A DNA stretch of 64,000 nucleotides from Lentilitoribacter sp. Alg239-R112 (GTDB taxonomy: Bacteria; Pseudomonadota; Alphaproteobacteria; Rhizobiales; Rhizobiaceae): the NCBI RefSeq assembly GCF_900537175.1, contig NZ_LS999833.1, positions 372,001 to 436,000 on the forward strand. The letters are read 5' to 3'. A program made the translations under genes and the position numbers. Numbering within the stretch: the first letter of the stretch is position 1; every line of letters begins with the position of its first letter. The notes beneath the pieces are model-generated. The model worked only from the letters and a program-made list of their open reading frames with translations, was not told where the DNA came from and ran no database searches. This document shows positions 35,779 to 44,381 of the stretch, in pieces.

Positions 35779-36995
35779 TGAAAGAATACTCTATTTTGTA
35801 CAACTCTGCCACCTGACTTAAATACTGCACTGTGCATACCTCTATATGAGCTATAGCCGTGGCCTCTAGCGTATCTATTTGCTCTGACTATTGGAGGCTG
35901 CTGCTCAACCAGAACACCGCCACTTTCGCCGCTTTTTTCATACTTATGGCGATGACCACAATATCCCCATCTTATCTTTGCTTTACCCCATGCCTTCGCA
36001 TGTTCCTTTGACATGAAATTTGGCATTTCAGAAGGCTTCATTTCATCGGCATGTGTGGCAAAAATCATATGGTCGAAATGAGTATGTAATACATGCGGGT
36101 CATCGCTTGTATCTACCGTTACATCTGGCTCTTTTAAATAAACACCTTTGACATAGGATTTAATGCTATGAGTAGTAACAAGATCATGGTTCCCTCGCAC
36201 CATTGACAAATGAACCTTGCCAAACTTTTCCAATGATAAATCAACCATCCAATGGAAAAGATGCATTGCTTCATCTAGCATTTCAGAAGATGATAAATCT
36301 GTTTCCAGAATATTATTACTCTTCGATGTAACCGATTCAAGTCCATCATAGTCGCATATATCACCTAACCCTTGTATTATAGCACTACCACAAGGCGGGG
36401 CTTCATCGATAAGCTTAACAACAGCGCCTTTTATATCGGATATTGTGTCTTTGCTGCCCCATCGAAGACGCTTATCGTTTGATTTATAACATGCGCCGAT
36501 ATGAAGGTCAGAAACAGGCAACCAGAACAATGAATCTCTATCCAGTCCTTTAGGTTTTTTCCTCTTACCAAACCCTTTAAATCCACTAAGTGCGCTTTCG
36601 ATGATTTCCTTGGCTTCTCTCGGATCTGGGGCACCTTTCCTATCGATCTTATCCCATTGCCGTTCTATTTGACCATTAGCGCCTATCTGAATAGTGCGTT
36701 TTTTAGTTTCAAAATTATCGGGCATTTCATATTCGTCACCCAAGTCGGGTTTCTGCTGAATATGTTGCTTTAAAATATTACCTTTTTCATCTAGCGTTGA
36801 ACTGGATTTGGATATCCGGTAACCATCCATTACGGGTCCGGTTGGCGTTAACCCGTGTGCTGCCGCCCATTTTCTAGCTCTATCAATAGCGCAAACATCT
36901 AATCCAAGCTTATTTGCCGCGCCTTGCCGCCCGTCGTCAAGATACGCCTGATATCGCCGTTTAAGTTCTTCTTCTGGTACTGGAGGTGTTGGCAT
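35775..36995 (-). CDS. Calcineurin-like metallophosphoesterase with N-terminal HTH-like region
   Basis: 406 aa. All metal-site motifs of the family are present: SDLHIG (about 162-167), GLGDICDYDG, MVRGNHDLV, a His in FATHADE and CGHRHKYE. The first 60 residues (EEELKRRYQAYLDDGRQG, DRARKWAAAHGLTP) look like the helix-turn-helix start often found on phage versions. It may act on nucleic acids or nucleotides. It lies after the spanin genes in the same minus-strand operon, and its start overlaps the preceding stop. Confidence 0.83.
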   Translation of the reverse strand: MPTPPVPEEELKRRYQAYLDDGRQGAANKLGLDVCAIDRARKWAAAHGLTPTGPVMDGYRISKSSSTLDEKGNILKQHIQQKPDLGDEYEMPDNFETKKRTIQIGANGQIERQWDKIDRKGAPDPREAKEIIESALSGFKGFGKRKKPKGLDRDSLFWLPVSDLHIGACYKSNDKRLRWGSKDTISDIKGAVVKLIDEAPPCGSAIIQGLGDICDYDGLESVTSKSNNILETDLSSSEMLDEAMHLFHWMVDLSLEKFGKVHLSMVRGNHDLVTTHSIKSYVKGVYLKEPDVTVDTSDDPHVLHTHFDHMIFATHADEMKPSEMPNFMSKEHAKAWGKAKIRWGYCGHRHKYEKSGESGGVLVEQQPPIVRANRYARGHGYSSYRGMHSAVFKSGGRVVQNRVFFQ

Positions 36996-37186
36996 CAGCG
37001 ATCCGCCTTATGTTCCAGCCTGCTTTCTAGTCGTTCTAATGCGTTCAAAATCTTATCGAACTGATCACCATGCGTTCGAGACCGCTCCTCAAGAACCATT
37101 ATACGAGCGCGATTCATGAAATGAGAACTAGCTACCCCTATGACCAGCACAAGAATATATAGTAAGTCTTTAATAGCGATTTCCAT
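36995..37186 (-). CDS. Small membrane protein with coiled coil
   Basis: 63 aa from ATG 37186, which overlaps the stop of the o-spanin gene (TAATG). One membrane segment (about residues 6-22) is followed by a charged helix (EERSRTHGDQFDKILNALER). Layout resembles small phage accessory membrane proteins next to lysis genes. Function unknown. Confidence 0.6.
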   Translation of the reverse strand: MEIAIKDLLYILVLVIGVASSHFMNRARIMVLEERSRTHGDQFDKILNALERLESRLEHKADR

Positions 37187-37398
37187 TATTTGCGGCACCC
37201 TTTATCTTTGTGACACTGCAAATTGTGCGCGGCTACTTGGTCACGAAAAACTGGATCATATTGGCTTATGTAGGTTCTTGTGCCAGAGTTAGGTGTTTGC
37301 TTTCCATAGCCAGAACCATCACTGACATTGCCCGTTTGTGTACACCCCACCAAGAAGCTTGCACTTATCAGCATCAGAAGCGTTGTTAATGGTTTCAT
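37186..37398 (-). CDS. Rz1-like outer-membrane spanin lipoprotein
   Basis: 70 aa from ATG 37398. The signal peptide ends in a lipobox (SASFLVGC), so Cys would be lipidated. The mature part is short and ends with two Cys in CHKDKGCRK. Its first part lies in another frame of the Rz-like gene, as in overlapping Rz/Rz1 pairs. It would join outer and inner membranes with the i-spanin at lysis. Confidence 0.7.
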   Translation of the reverse strand: MKPLTTLLMLISASFLVGCTQTGNVSDGSGYGKQTPNSGTRTYISQYDPVFRDQVAAHNLQCHKDKGCRK

Positions 37399-37567
37399 TC
37401 GTTTCGTTACGCTCATGGTTCTGAGCCTCCGTTGCTTTGAGGTTATCTATTTCGAATTTGAGAATTGCGTGATCGACAAATACATTGATGACGTAAAGTG
37501 CAAAAAATAATGCTCCGCCGATAACCACCCAACGCACATTTTTCGCGATGAATGCTACAAAGATCAT
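37319..37567 (-). CDS. Rz-like inner-membrane spanin
   Basis: 82 aa. One N-terminal membrane segment (about 12-32) then a helical periplasmic part (LKFEIDNLKATEAQNHERNE). It ends with two Cys (KCKLLGGVYTNGQC). It overlaps the lipoprotein gene in a different frame and begins at the endolysin stop. The periplasmic part is shorter than in lambda Rz. Role inferred from layout. Confidence 0.65.
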   Translation of the reverse strand: MIFVAFIAKNVRWVVIGGALFFALYVINVFVDHAILKFEIDNLKATEAQNHERNETNETINNASDADKCKLLGGVYTNGQCQ

Positions 37568-38316
37568 AACGCAGCCTTAATCGCTCGTGCCTCATCACGG
37601 TAGCGTTTCCGCTCAGATATCACGTAACCAGCCGCACACATGACGCAGAGAATGATAGCGCCTTGAATATATGGGTTTAGCTCTGTGAACATGGTTGCCG
37701 CACTACCCGCCGCGCCTTGTAAGGCCGTTAGCCAATTGGTCTTTGATTTTACCATCGGCTTATCAAGGCCATCGGGTTCGATAGGGACTTGTTCGATTTC
37801 AGGCGTTGTTGCTTGAGCTACACCATACCCCATCGCTTCCAGCGCTTTGTCATACTGTTTAGCTATTGACGCTATTTGATCACGCTTATCTGTGCCGTTT
37901 ATTACTCTTCTCGCGCCACGAAAATCTGAAGATTTGAGAGTAACATAGTCAGAAACCTTTTTACCGGTAAACCAACCATCCATAGACCCTTTAACCAGTA
38001 TGTAAGCTGAGTTTTTAGGCTCCATTACCTTATCAGGGTTTTTCGTGAAATCCACGCCCAATTCTTTACCAGCCTTGATATAATTATCTTCCCATGTTAG
38101 CTGAACAAAACCACGACCATACCAAGGGTAATAACGAAGGTTTTTCTTTCTCCAAGCTTCTGCACCATCAACCCAATACGCCTCTTTAACAGGCCTCATA
38201 GTTCGCGCAGTTTCCCAATATGCAGTTGCTAAAATGTAAGCGGCTTGATTACGTAAGCACCCTTGCTCAAAGCACTCGTCAATAATTAGTTGGGTATAGC
38301 CAAGGTTCATACGCAT
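37564..38316 (-). CDS. Phage endolysin (GH19/lysozyme-like) with C-terminal membrane segment
   Basis: 250 aa; ATG 38310 (third codon) is an equal choice since it overlaps the preceding mini-ORF stop. Residues about 1-170 match phage muralytic chitinase-like enzymes: AAYILATAYWETARTM with the catalytic Glu, then YYPWYGRGFVQLTWEDNY. Residues about 175-205 are a linker. About 208-230 is a membrane segment (IQGAIILCVMCAAGYVI) followed by a basic tail. The membrane anchor is unusual and could hold the enzyme until the holin or pinholin acts, or serve as a holin itself. No separate holin gene is obvious. Confidence 0.8.
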   Translation of the reverse strand: MRMNLGYTQLIIDECFEQGCLRNQAAYILATAYWETARTMRPVKEAYWVDGAEAWRKKNLRYYPWYGRGFVQLTWEDNYIKAGKELGVDFTKNPDKVMEPKNSAYILVKGSMDGWFTGKKVSDYVTLKSSDFRGARRVINGTDKRDQIASIAKQYDKALEAMGYGVAQATTPEIEQVPIEPDGLDKPMVKSKTNWLTALQGAAGSAATMFTELNPYIQGAIILCVMCAAGYVISERKRYRDEARAIKAAL

Positions 38317-38384
38317 AGTGTTTTCTCCATAACTTCGCCTTCATGGGCCGCGATTTCCGCAAGCCCCTGTTCTGAGGTTTTCAT
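38307..38384 (-). CDS. Lysozyme-N-terminus-like mini-ORF, 25 aa
   Basis: Reads MKTSEQGLAEIAAHEGEVME plus five residues. It has a strong AAGGA site 6 bases before the ATG. The sequence looks like the first residues of GH24 lysozymes, where Glu in 'HEG' is catalytic. It stops within the endolysin start (ATGA). It may be a leader peptide that couples endolysin translation, or the stub of a deleted lysozyme gene. Confidence 0.45.
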   Translation of the reverse strand: MKTSEQGLAEIAAHEGEVMEKTLCV

Positions 38385-38398
38385 GATATTTCCTTAGA

Positions 38399-38608
38399 TT
38401 ATTTGCGCTTAAAACGCCTGTAGACAACGCCAAGCGTTGAAAGCCCGATAAGCATAACGCCCGCAACAGGCCATAAGCGCGGGTCTTGTTCACCCACGCA
38501 TAAAAAAAGCTCCCAATCGGAGCCGCCTAAATCATGCTGAATACAGCAATCTGTTATGTTGAGGCCAAACCAATTATCAGGCCAATATGTGCATTCAAAA
38601 TCAGGCAT
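38399..38608 (-). CDS. Small membrane protein with CCxxHD (phospholipase A2-like) motif
   Basis: 69 aa. The N-terminal half is Cys/Trp-rich and holds DCCIQHDLGG, matching the CCxxHD active-site motif of phospholipase A2-type proteins. The C-terminal half has one membrane segment (VAGVMLIGLSTLGVVY) and a basic end. It begins just before the endolysin stub and overlaps the tail gene upstream by 8 bases. It could be a lysis effector (holin-like or lipid-active). No enzymatic claim can be made without the calcium loop. Confidence 0.6.
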   Translation of the reverse strand: MPDFECTYWPDNWFGLNITDCCIQHDLGGSDWELFLCVGEQDPRLWPVAGVMLIGLSTLGVVYRRFKRK

Positions 38609-38945
38609 CGAAATCTGACGCTATGATTGCCGCTTTGCGTTCTGCGGTTATAATTGTCAGTGAAACTAACGCAGATAGACCAGCGTCAACCTTTGCGTGG
38701 CCTAAAAATACATCGCCTGCCAGCGCCTGGTCATACCAAAGTTTTATGTCCACGCTTGTCTGCGTTAATTCAATAATTGCTGACTTTTCGGCGTCAGTGA
38801 AAAGCTCCATAAACTCGCGGAATGTCCCTGTATCCCTTTTGACTTTTGGTAATTTTGCATAATCCTCAATTGCCTTGATTTCACTAGCTGTCTGGTCTCT
38901 ATTAGTAACCGTGCCAGTGATCACATTAATTTGACGAACAACCAT
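38601..38945 (-). CDS. Tail-associated prophage protein
   Basis: 114 aa from ATG 38945 with GGGAG upstream; the longer frame overlaps the fibre gene. A helical protein (VTNRDQTASEIKAIEDYAKL, MELFTDAEKSAIIELTQTSV) resembling small tail-fibre-region proteins. It follows the fibre gene directly. Could be a fibre chaperone or baseplate component. Confidence 0.6.
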   Translation of the reverse strand: MVVRQINVITGTVTNRDQTASEIKAIEDYAKLPKVKRDTGTFREFMELFTDAEKSAIIELTQTSVDIKLWYDQALAGDVFLGHAKVDAGLSALVSLTIITAERKAAIIASDFDA

Positions 38946-38946
38946 G

Positions 38947-39993
38947 TTAAAACTCCCATGAAATATTAATATTACCAAGATCAAACGTAGGCGTTCCGGT
39001 AGTTGTGGTTATCCTAACGCGGTCTAATTCGCCGGAAAGTCCTTTTGAGCCAGATCCAATATGCAAATAATTAGTGGCTGTATCTGCCAACATACTCGAC
39101 ATAACCCATTTGTTTGATGAGGCGTCTAATAGATCAAGGGTAAGAGTACCTGAGTGAACTGCGGATGCGGTAGCGTTCCGAGTAATTACAAGTCCAGTGG
39201 TTGAACTTGTAATAAGGCTTGAAGGAATAAAAAGACAGGCAACAGAGCTATAACCTGTGGTTTCAAACCCACCAGAATCGCCAAGCTGTATTTGGTAAAA
39301 CGCCGCCGCGTTCATTGAAACGCCCTCGAAATTAACGGTTATTTTTCGAACGCTAGCCGGAATTGAGGTGAAATCAATTGCAGTGCCGGAAGTAGAAGCG
39401 ACAGCCGTTCCTAATTGGATTTTCAAGCCATCTGCGTATACTTTTGTTGATTGCTGGCTTGGGGCTTTAGTCGCGCTATCAGATGCAAAATCATCTTCAT
39501 CCAATACAGCACCAATAGCTTCGTAGGCAGAGCCATTAAAAAATCTAAGTTCATTTAATGTAGTATCATATCGAATCTGAACACCGTTCGGCGTTGTAGG
39601 CTCTTGGGCCGTTGTGCCAGACGGAATATTAAGAGCCGTATTCTTTGAACCATCATCCGAGCTATCAATGAGCGCAATATTTGAAATTTCGGGCACATCC
39701 GCAGCCATGGCAAACGTGCCGTCTTTATCTGGAAATGTGTAAGTCCGTGTTTGTCCTGCTGTTATTGAGCCAGCATCAAACTTGGCAATCTTTGTTTCTG
39801 CATCAGCATCAGCAATTTTAAATGTGTCATGAATGAATGAAACGCCAGTGTTGAGATTGGCAAGATGTGACATAATTGTACGCAAACCATTGTCCATGTT
39901 CCTAACGGCGGCAGAGCCTTGAATATCCGTCCCGCCGACATCTGTATTGTTTGCAGCGGTAGTGTCGTAATCGCTTATTTTATCTTTTGACAT
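38947..39993 (-). CDS. Tail fibre or tail spike-type protein
   Basis: 348 aa, low in Cys and Trp, rich in Ser, Thr, Gly and Asp. N-terminal part DKISDYDTTAANNTDVGGTD and FNGSAYEAIG segment are typical of phage fibre and appendage proteins, which start with a virion-binding region. The C-terminal 150 residues look like a beta-sandwich (receptor-binding) domain. It lies 5 bp after the GH73 protein. Receptor unknown. Confidence 0.65.
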   Translation of the reverse strand: MSKDKISDYDTTAANNTDVGGTDIQGSAAVRNMDNGLRTIMSHLANLNTGVSFIHDTFKIADADAETKIAKFDAGSITAGQTRTYTFPDKDGTFAMAADVPEISNIALIDSSDDGSKNTALNIPSGTTAQEPTTPNGVQIRYDTTLNELRFFNGSAYEAIGAVLDEDDFASDSATKAPSQQSTKVYADGLKIQLGTAVASTSGTAIDFTSIPASVRKITVNFEGVSMNAAAFYQIQLGDSGGFETTGYSSVACLFIPSSLITSSTTGLVITRNATASAVHSGTLTLDLLDASSNKWVMSSMLADTATNYLHIGSGSKGLSGELDRVRITTTTGTPTFDLGNINISWEF

Positions 39994-39998
39994 TTATC

Positions 39999-41399
39999 CT
40001 ATCCAAATATTGATGATAAAAATGAGCTGTCCGATTGATTGTGATTGAAATCACCACCTATCGATGTCTTGCCCGTTTGCTTGTTGTATTGATCGTATCG
40101 CCCATCAGCTCGTTGGGTTCTTACGTAGTTTCTTGAATTGGCTATCGCACCTGCACCGCCGCCATTGCCGTTCATGACATTTGAAACTCGCTGACTTCCG
40201 TTACTGCCCCATGCGTTAAAAGTGTTTGATGGGGATTGTGAAGAGCGGTTAAACCCAAAGTTAAAGCCCTGCCCGTTGTTCATGCGTCGATTGGCGAATT
40301 GAGCGACCTTAGGCCCAATCTGCGCGCCAACTGGACCAAGCAACAGGCCACCAAGCGCACGAGCAGCCAACGTTTGAGGCTTCAACTGCTCTTTGAGGTG
40401 CGCACCCGCTTTATGTTTAAATCTATCCATTCTTGTTGGACGTGATGCAGGGATTGGAACGGTGGGAATGATATCAAGAGGCTGTCCGGCTGGGCCTTCT
40501 ATGATTGGTGCTTGCGGTTGAGACGATACCAACGGATCTACGTAGCCTGGTGTTTCCAGTACAGGAGCACCCATTTGATAATTTTTATATGCACCTGCTG
40601 AATAACCTAGCGGCACAGTTGGCCTTGCAGGTGGCAAGTTCTCACGCGTTACCCGACCTACCGGAACCGCTGGAAGGCTTGAAGGTGGTTTACTCTGATA
40701 ATGTCTCTGTAACAGTGCTGCCGTTTTATTCGCTGGAATAGCTGGCCTTGCTCGCTCTAATGGCTGTCTTTCGACTTTACCAATAGGCCAACCGCTTAAA
40801 CTGGCAACCTCTGTACGCTTTGGTGCATCTAGACCACCGCCATGCCAAACAATGCCGCGTGGCGCTGGTAATACTGGTTGTGGTCGCCAAGGTGTTGGTG
40901 TTTGCGAGCCTGTAGGCAGGGATTGATTGTTGTAGGCTAAAGCGGGAGATGGGGCTGCCTGTTCACCTCCAAAACGATCTGAGATGTAATTTAACTTTGA
41001 GGTATATTTTGGATCGGTGGCATAACTCCCATAACGTCCATTTTTGAGATTACGAGCTGCACTTTGAAAATCTGGAGCATTCCAAGATTTAGGATAAGCT
41101 TTCTCCATGAATTCGAGATAGCCCTTAACCGAACCCGCCAATCCATCATAAGCACGAAATTTATCGGTTATGCCTACTCGTTTACCGCCGTAGACCTCAT
41201 GAGTAGCAAAATTAACGGTCTTACCTTTGTATTTTCCACCTGCTTTAATGCCGAAATGATTATTTCCTTTGACAGATTTACCGTATCCAGTCTCTAATGA
41301 GGCTTGCGAAGCGGCTAGACGTGCTTGCACCTCATTTGCGCCTAGATTTCGTGCTGTTTCATAAACCTGAGAGTAATATGACTGTTGTCTAGATGCCAT
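39999..41399 (-). CDS. Virion-associated peptidoglycan hydrolase (GH73 glucosaminidase domain)
   Basis: 466 aa. Residues about 5-150 are a FlgJ-like GH73 glucosaminidase domain: AAS QASLETGYGKSVKGNNHFGI with the catalytic Glu, and FRAYDGLAGSVKGYLEFM. The middle (150-330) is a Pro-rich spacer with repeated RP.IP-type motifs. The last 80 residues are Gly/Asn/Ser-rich. It likely opens the cell wall during DNA injection. Placed after the ejection genes in a podovirus-type late operon, though a plus-strand cassette intervenes. Confidence 0.83.
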   Translation of the reverse strand: MASRQQSYYSQVYETARNLGANEVQARLAASQASLETGYGKSVKGNNHFGIKAGGKYKGKTVNFATHEVYGGKRVGITDKFRAYDGLAGSVKGYLEFMEKAYPKSWNAPDFQSAARNLKNGRYGSYATDPKYTSKLNYISDRFGGEQAAPSPALAYNNQSLPTGSQTPTPWRPQPVLPAPRGIVWHGGGLDAPKRTEVASLSGWPIGKVERQPLERARPAIPANKTAALLQRHYQSKPPSSLPAVPVGRVTRENLPPARPTVPLGYSAGAYKNYQMGAPVLETPGYVDPLVSSQPQAPIIEGPAGQPLDIIPTVPIPASRPTRMDRFKHKAGAHLKEQLKPQTLAARALGGLLLGPVGAQIGPKVAQFANRRMNNGQGFNFGFNRSSQSPSNTFNAWGSNGSQRVSNVMNGNGGGAGAIANSRNYVRTQRADGRYDQYNKQTGKTSIGGDFNHNQSDSSFLSSIFG

Positions 41400-41411
41400 T
41401 GAGAGGGCCTC

Positions 41412-41708
41412 ATGAAAAGTATTGCATTAATATTAAGTTTGGTTGCTTCGAGTGCTTTCGCTGGAGAAAGCTATTGTAACGATGGCTCGACATTCCATAT
41501 TGAAACGATCCCTCACGGCTTCGCGGTCGTTCGAATAAACAAAGCAGATTATTGCAAGCGAGTTATGAGCCTTGAGACTGGCGAAATGTCAGAACGGTTT
41601 ATCTGTGATGGTCGTGAAGACTATCAGTTAGATTTCTTAGTTGAAGGCGATGAGTTGATACTTACGCAAACAGATGGCAACGAAGCCTTGTTTTCTCGCT
41701 GCCAATAA
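41412..41708 (+). CDS. Small secreted protein (accessory prophage gene)
   Basis: 98 aa with a clear Sec signal peptide (MKSIALILSLVASSAFAGES) and four Cys in the mature part, suggesting disulfides. The start is only 12 bp from the divergent GH73 start, and GAGAGG precedes it. It reads against the late operon, as lysogenic conversion genes often do. Function unknown. Confidence 0.75.
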   Translation: MKSIALILSLVASSAFAGESYCNDGSTFHIETIPHGFAVVRINKADYCKRVMSLETGEMSERFICDGREDYQLDFLVEGDELILTQTDGNEALFSRCQ

Positions 41709-41711
41709 AAA

Positions 41712-41731
41712 AGCCCCGCAAAAGCGAGGCT
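41712..41731 (-). terminator. Rho-independent terminator (minus strand)
   Basis: An 8-bp stem with one mismatch (AGCCTCGC and GCGGGGCT, read on the minus strand), a TTTT loop, and six T residues after it on the minus strand. It ends transcription of the DUF4760-like gene and overlaps the end of the secreted-protein gene. Confidence 0.8.
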
Positions 41732-41755
41732 ATAAATCATACTATTAAAATTCTT

Positions 41756-42499
41756 CTAAATTTCAGGTTCACCAGTAGCTATTTTTTGCTTTGCAATTTC
41801 TGGCAGTATATCTTCTATCTCTTTTGCTTTCGCAAATTTTATAGCAAGGTCTTCAAATTCTTTGTAGAAAGACGCTCCGCCCAACGTCGATCTTTCAGCT
41901 ATAATGAATGGGTAGGCTGCAACAAAATCTCGAACTACTGTAGTTCGATAGAATGAATGGTAAAGCTCTTGGCTCAGTATTTCATTTTTAATACCAGATG
42001 CTATTAGCTCATATTGATTTAACTGTCGTCTTACTACTTGCGTAGAAGCCCCGTTTTTATTTGCCCATTGCGCTAATCCAGCTTTTTGTCCTTTTAGACT
42101 AATGAACTTTTCTCTGTTGGCCATCCAATCTGCATCGGAATTAAGCTTCACCAAGATATCTAACATAGCTCTTTTTTTTGCTATCTGGGCTTCATTTTCC
42201 ATAGCTTTCAGCGTGTTTGAACTATGCGATTCTCGTTTGGCATCTTCCGCTCTTTCGTGAGCTACAATTTGCGTTTTTAACGCAACAACCTGTTCTTGAG
42301 TGGTTTCACTCTGCTTCTCCATCACTTTATATTGCTTTTTAGCAACGCTAGCGGAGTAAACTATTGTCCCTAGCGACAATAACGCAACACACAATGCAAA
42401 TCCAGCAATCGTTGTGCTATCCGACCCTGTTTCAATCGCACATAGCACACCCTTTTCGCCATGGCTGACGAATATATCCATACATTCTTTTACGTCCAT
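41756..42499 (-). CDS. DUF4760-like membrane-anchored protein
   Basis: 247 aa. One membrane segment near residues 30-50 (IAGFALCVALLSLGTIVYSA), a coiled coil (about 52-110), then a domain like DUF4760: KRAMLDILVKLNSDADWMANR and QLNQYELIASGIKNEI with an LYHSFYR segment. Such proteins are common accessory genes with no proven role. It has its own terminator and reads with the late genes. Confidence 0.72.
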   Translation of the reverse strand: MDVKECMDIFVSHGEKGVLCAIETGSDSTTIAGFALCVALLSLGTIVYSASVAKKQYKVMEKQSETTQEQVVALKTQIVAHERAEDAKRESHSSNTLKAMENEAQIAKKRAMLDILVKLNSDADWMANREKFISLKGQKAGLAQWANKNGASTQVVRRQLNQYELIASGIKNEILSQELYHSFYRTTVVRDFVAAYPFIIAERSTLGGASFYKEFEDLAIKFAKAKEIEDILPEIAKQKIATGEPEI

Positions 42500-43403
42500 G
42501 AAAGCCCCCCACGTTTTCTATCCACCACGAAAAAACGCTGCGGCATACAACCACAGCGTTTCTTCATTTGCAATAGCAATTTAGGATTAACCCCCATTGC
42601 CCTCCCGAAGCAGAACGATGTTTGTTTTAATTAGCATGCTAAAACTCCAATCTTGCATTTCAAATCGTGCTAACTAGCGTCAGCTTTTGCAGTACACCAC
42701 AACACGATTACCGAATCCGTTAATCTCCCTGTATGATATGGGTTCTAGGTTAACCAAAGCTTACCAAGTTTTCGGTTTCAATATCTGGAACCACTACCAA
42801 TAATTGATTCATAGAACAACTTTTCTCTACAATCAACAGGCTTATTAACTTTTTGTTAACACAATGATTACAACTAATTTTGATCAAATAATGACCAAAT
42901 ATCGCTCATATTGTGCTTTCCAACACCGATATGGTGCCACTTTGCGTAAAAACAAGACATTATTGGCGAAAAATTCTCAATTGGGTCAATTTGTCCAACT
43001 TAATAAATATGTACGCCTGCCCCTGATTAAAGCTAGTTTACTCAGCAAGCTTCACCAAAATACAAAACAAGTAACTGAAAAAGTCGGGCTGCCCCACTGT
43101 ATAAACATACCGATAGTGTTTGATAGAACTCAGATATACGCGCACGGTGCAATCGAATCGCGACTAAAATTGCAATGCCAGGCTAAAAGCCCCGCATTGC
43201 AGGGCCACGTAATCGTTATTTTAATTTTATCCGGCGGCTTGGTTTCTGTGTTATTATACATTAGGTAAGGTTCGCGAAGATCGCACAATGTATATAGATT
43301 CGAATAAAAGTGTGCCGCTTACCTCTATTTTAATGCTTTTCAATTACTATATATAGTGTAATGTTCAAATTTATACGCCCAACTGGGTGAAGAAAGGGAG
43401 CCA
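42500..43403. other. Non-coding spacer with two minus-strand terminator-like hairpins
   Basis: No convincing gene. A hairpin at 42533-42561 (AAACGCTG and CAGCGTTT arms) is followed on the minus strand by six T residues. A second at 43189-43205 is followed by four T residues on the minus strand. A 134-aa open frame at 42864-43268 is not credible. The spacer separates the DUF4760-like gene from the hicBA pair and presumably holds their promoters. Confidence 0.6.
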
Positions 43404-43655
43404 ATGACCACTCGTACTTTTTATGTTCGCGCCCTTCGCGATGAAGAAGCGAACGTGTTTTATAGCGAAAGCAATATTAACGGTTTGCATATCGAAGCCG
43501 ATACAATTGAAGAATTTGAAGCTTTAATGAACGAGCATGCTCGCGACTTAATTATGGCTAACCATATGCCTAATGAGCTAGTAGTTAATAATCCAATCAA
43601 AGATTTAATTCCTTCTATTTTGTGGCAACGCCCTGAAAATATAGCTATGGCTTGA
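43404..43655 (+). CDS. hicB: HicB-like antitoxin (DUF1902 type)
   Basis: 83 aa, a small HicB-type fold. It opens MTTRTFYVRALRDEEANVFY, then SNINGLHIEADTIEEFEALM, the pattern of DUF1902 antitoxins, where a partial RNase H-like strand order is kept. GGGAG lies upstream. The toxin gene follows 4 bp later, so the order is antitoxin then toxin. There is no separate C-terminal DNA-binding domain. Confidence 0.78.
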   Translation: MTTRTFYVRALRDEEANVFYSESNINGLHIEADTIEEFEALMNEHARDLIMANHMPNELVVNNPIKDLIPSILWQRPENIAMA

Positions 43656-43659
43656 TCCT

Positions 43660-43854
43660 TTGAATGGATTTTACAAGCAAGTAACTCAACTTTTATCTGC
43701 TGCTGGATATTCTCAAGTCAAAGGTGGCAAGGGGTCACATGAAAAATGGTCCAATGAAAATACTCAGCATCTAACTACTGTCCCAAAGAACCTAAAATCT
43801 CGCCACACCGCAAACTCAATACTAAAAGATTGCGGTGTGAATGTTAAAGTTTAA
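43660..43854 (+). CDS. hicA: HicA-like mRNA interferase toxin
   Basis: 64 aa, TTG start 4 bp after hicB. HicA double-stranded-RNA-binding-like fold: QVTQLLSAAGYSQVKGGKGS followed by HEKW, with the catalytic His in GSH. It would cleave mRNA when HicB is lost. It lies in a plus-strand accessory cassette inside the late region and may stabilise the prophage or act in phage exclusion. Confidence 0.8.
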   Translation: MNGFYKQVTQLLSAAGYSQVKGGKGSHEKWSNENTQHLTTVPKNLKSRHTANSILKDCGVNVKV

Positions 43855-43907
43855 TCGCAACCCCGACAGAGCAAGATTGTTTCGTAGCAGCAAACTCAAG
43901 GATTCCG

Positions 43908-44381
43908 ATGACTGATCAACCAGAAGACAAAAAGGATTCTGGAAACATTCTTATCGAGTACACTAAATGGCTCCTTAAATGGTTGCTAATTGTAATCATC
44001 TCATTGATCGCTCTTGGCATTGCGATTTGGGTAGTGGTCGCAGCTTATGAATGGCAAAGCAAAGGGCAACATTTATCTTCAATACACATAAGAGCAGAAT
44101 ATGACCTTGAAACATGTCGAGAAAAATACCCCATCAAAATCACGATTGACAACCAATCTAAGAAAACGATTGAATATTTAAGGTTTAATATTGATGCAAC
44201 CGTACCTGGGCGATCAACAAATGTCTTGTTATCTGGCACTTATGTGAAATCAGACTTAATTATAGATCCTCAATCGACTCGTAAAAATTGCTATTACTTT
44301 CAACTCCAAACAAAATATGAAAAAATGGGAATGGAAAATTTGGTACTTAACGCAGAAGTTAGCAGTGTAAAATTCAAATGA
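43908..44381 (+). CDS. Membrane-anchored accessory protein of unknown function
   Basis: 157 aa. A membrane segment at about 24-47 (WLLIVIISLIALGIAIWVVV) and a C-terminal extracytoplasmic domain of beta type with two Cys (one in LETCREKYP, one in RKNCYYFQ). Its stop overlaps the next start (ATGA). Expressed from the plus strand with hicBA. Candidate superinfection-exclusion factor by position only. Confidence 0.68.
   Translation: MTDQPEDKKDSGNILIEYTKWLLKWLLIVIISLIALGIAIWVVVAAYEWQSKGQHLSSIHIRAEYDLETCREKYPIKITIDNQSKKTIEYLRFNIDATVPGRSTNVLLSGTYVKSDLIIDPQSTRKNCYYFQLQTKYEKMGMENLVLNAEVSSVKFK

Noticed and set aside
42864..43268. 134-aa open frame on the plus strand
   Set aside because: No ribosome site, unnatural composition, and it runs through a hairpin. 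I treat it as non-coding.
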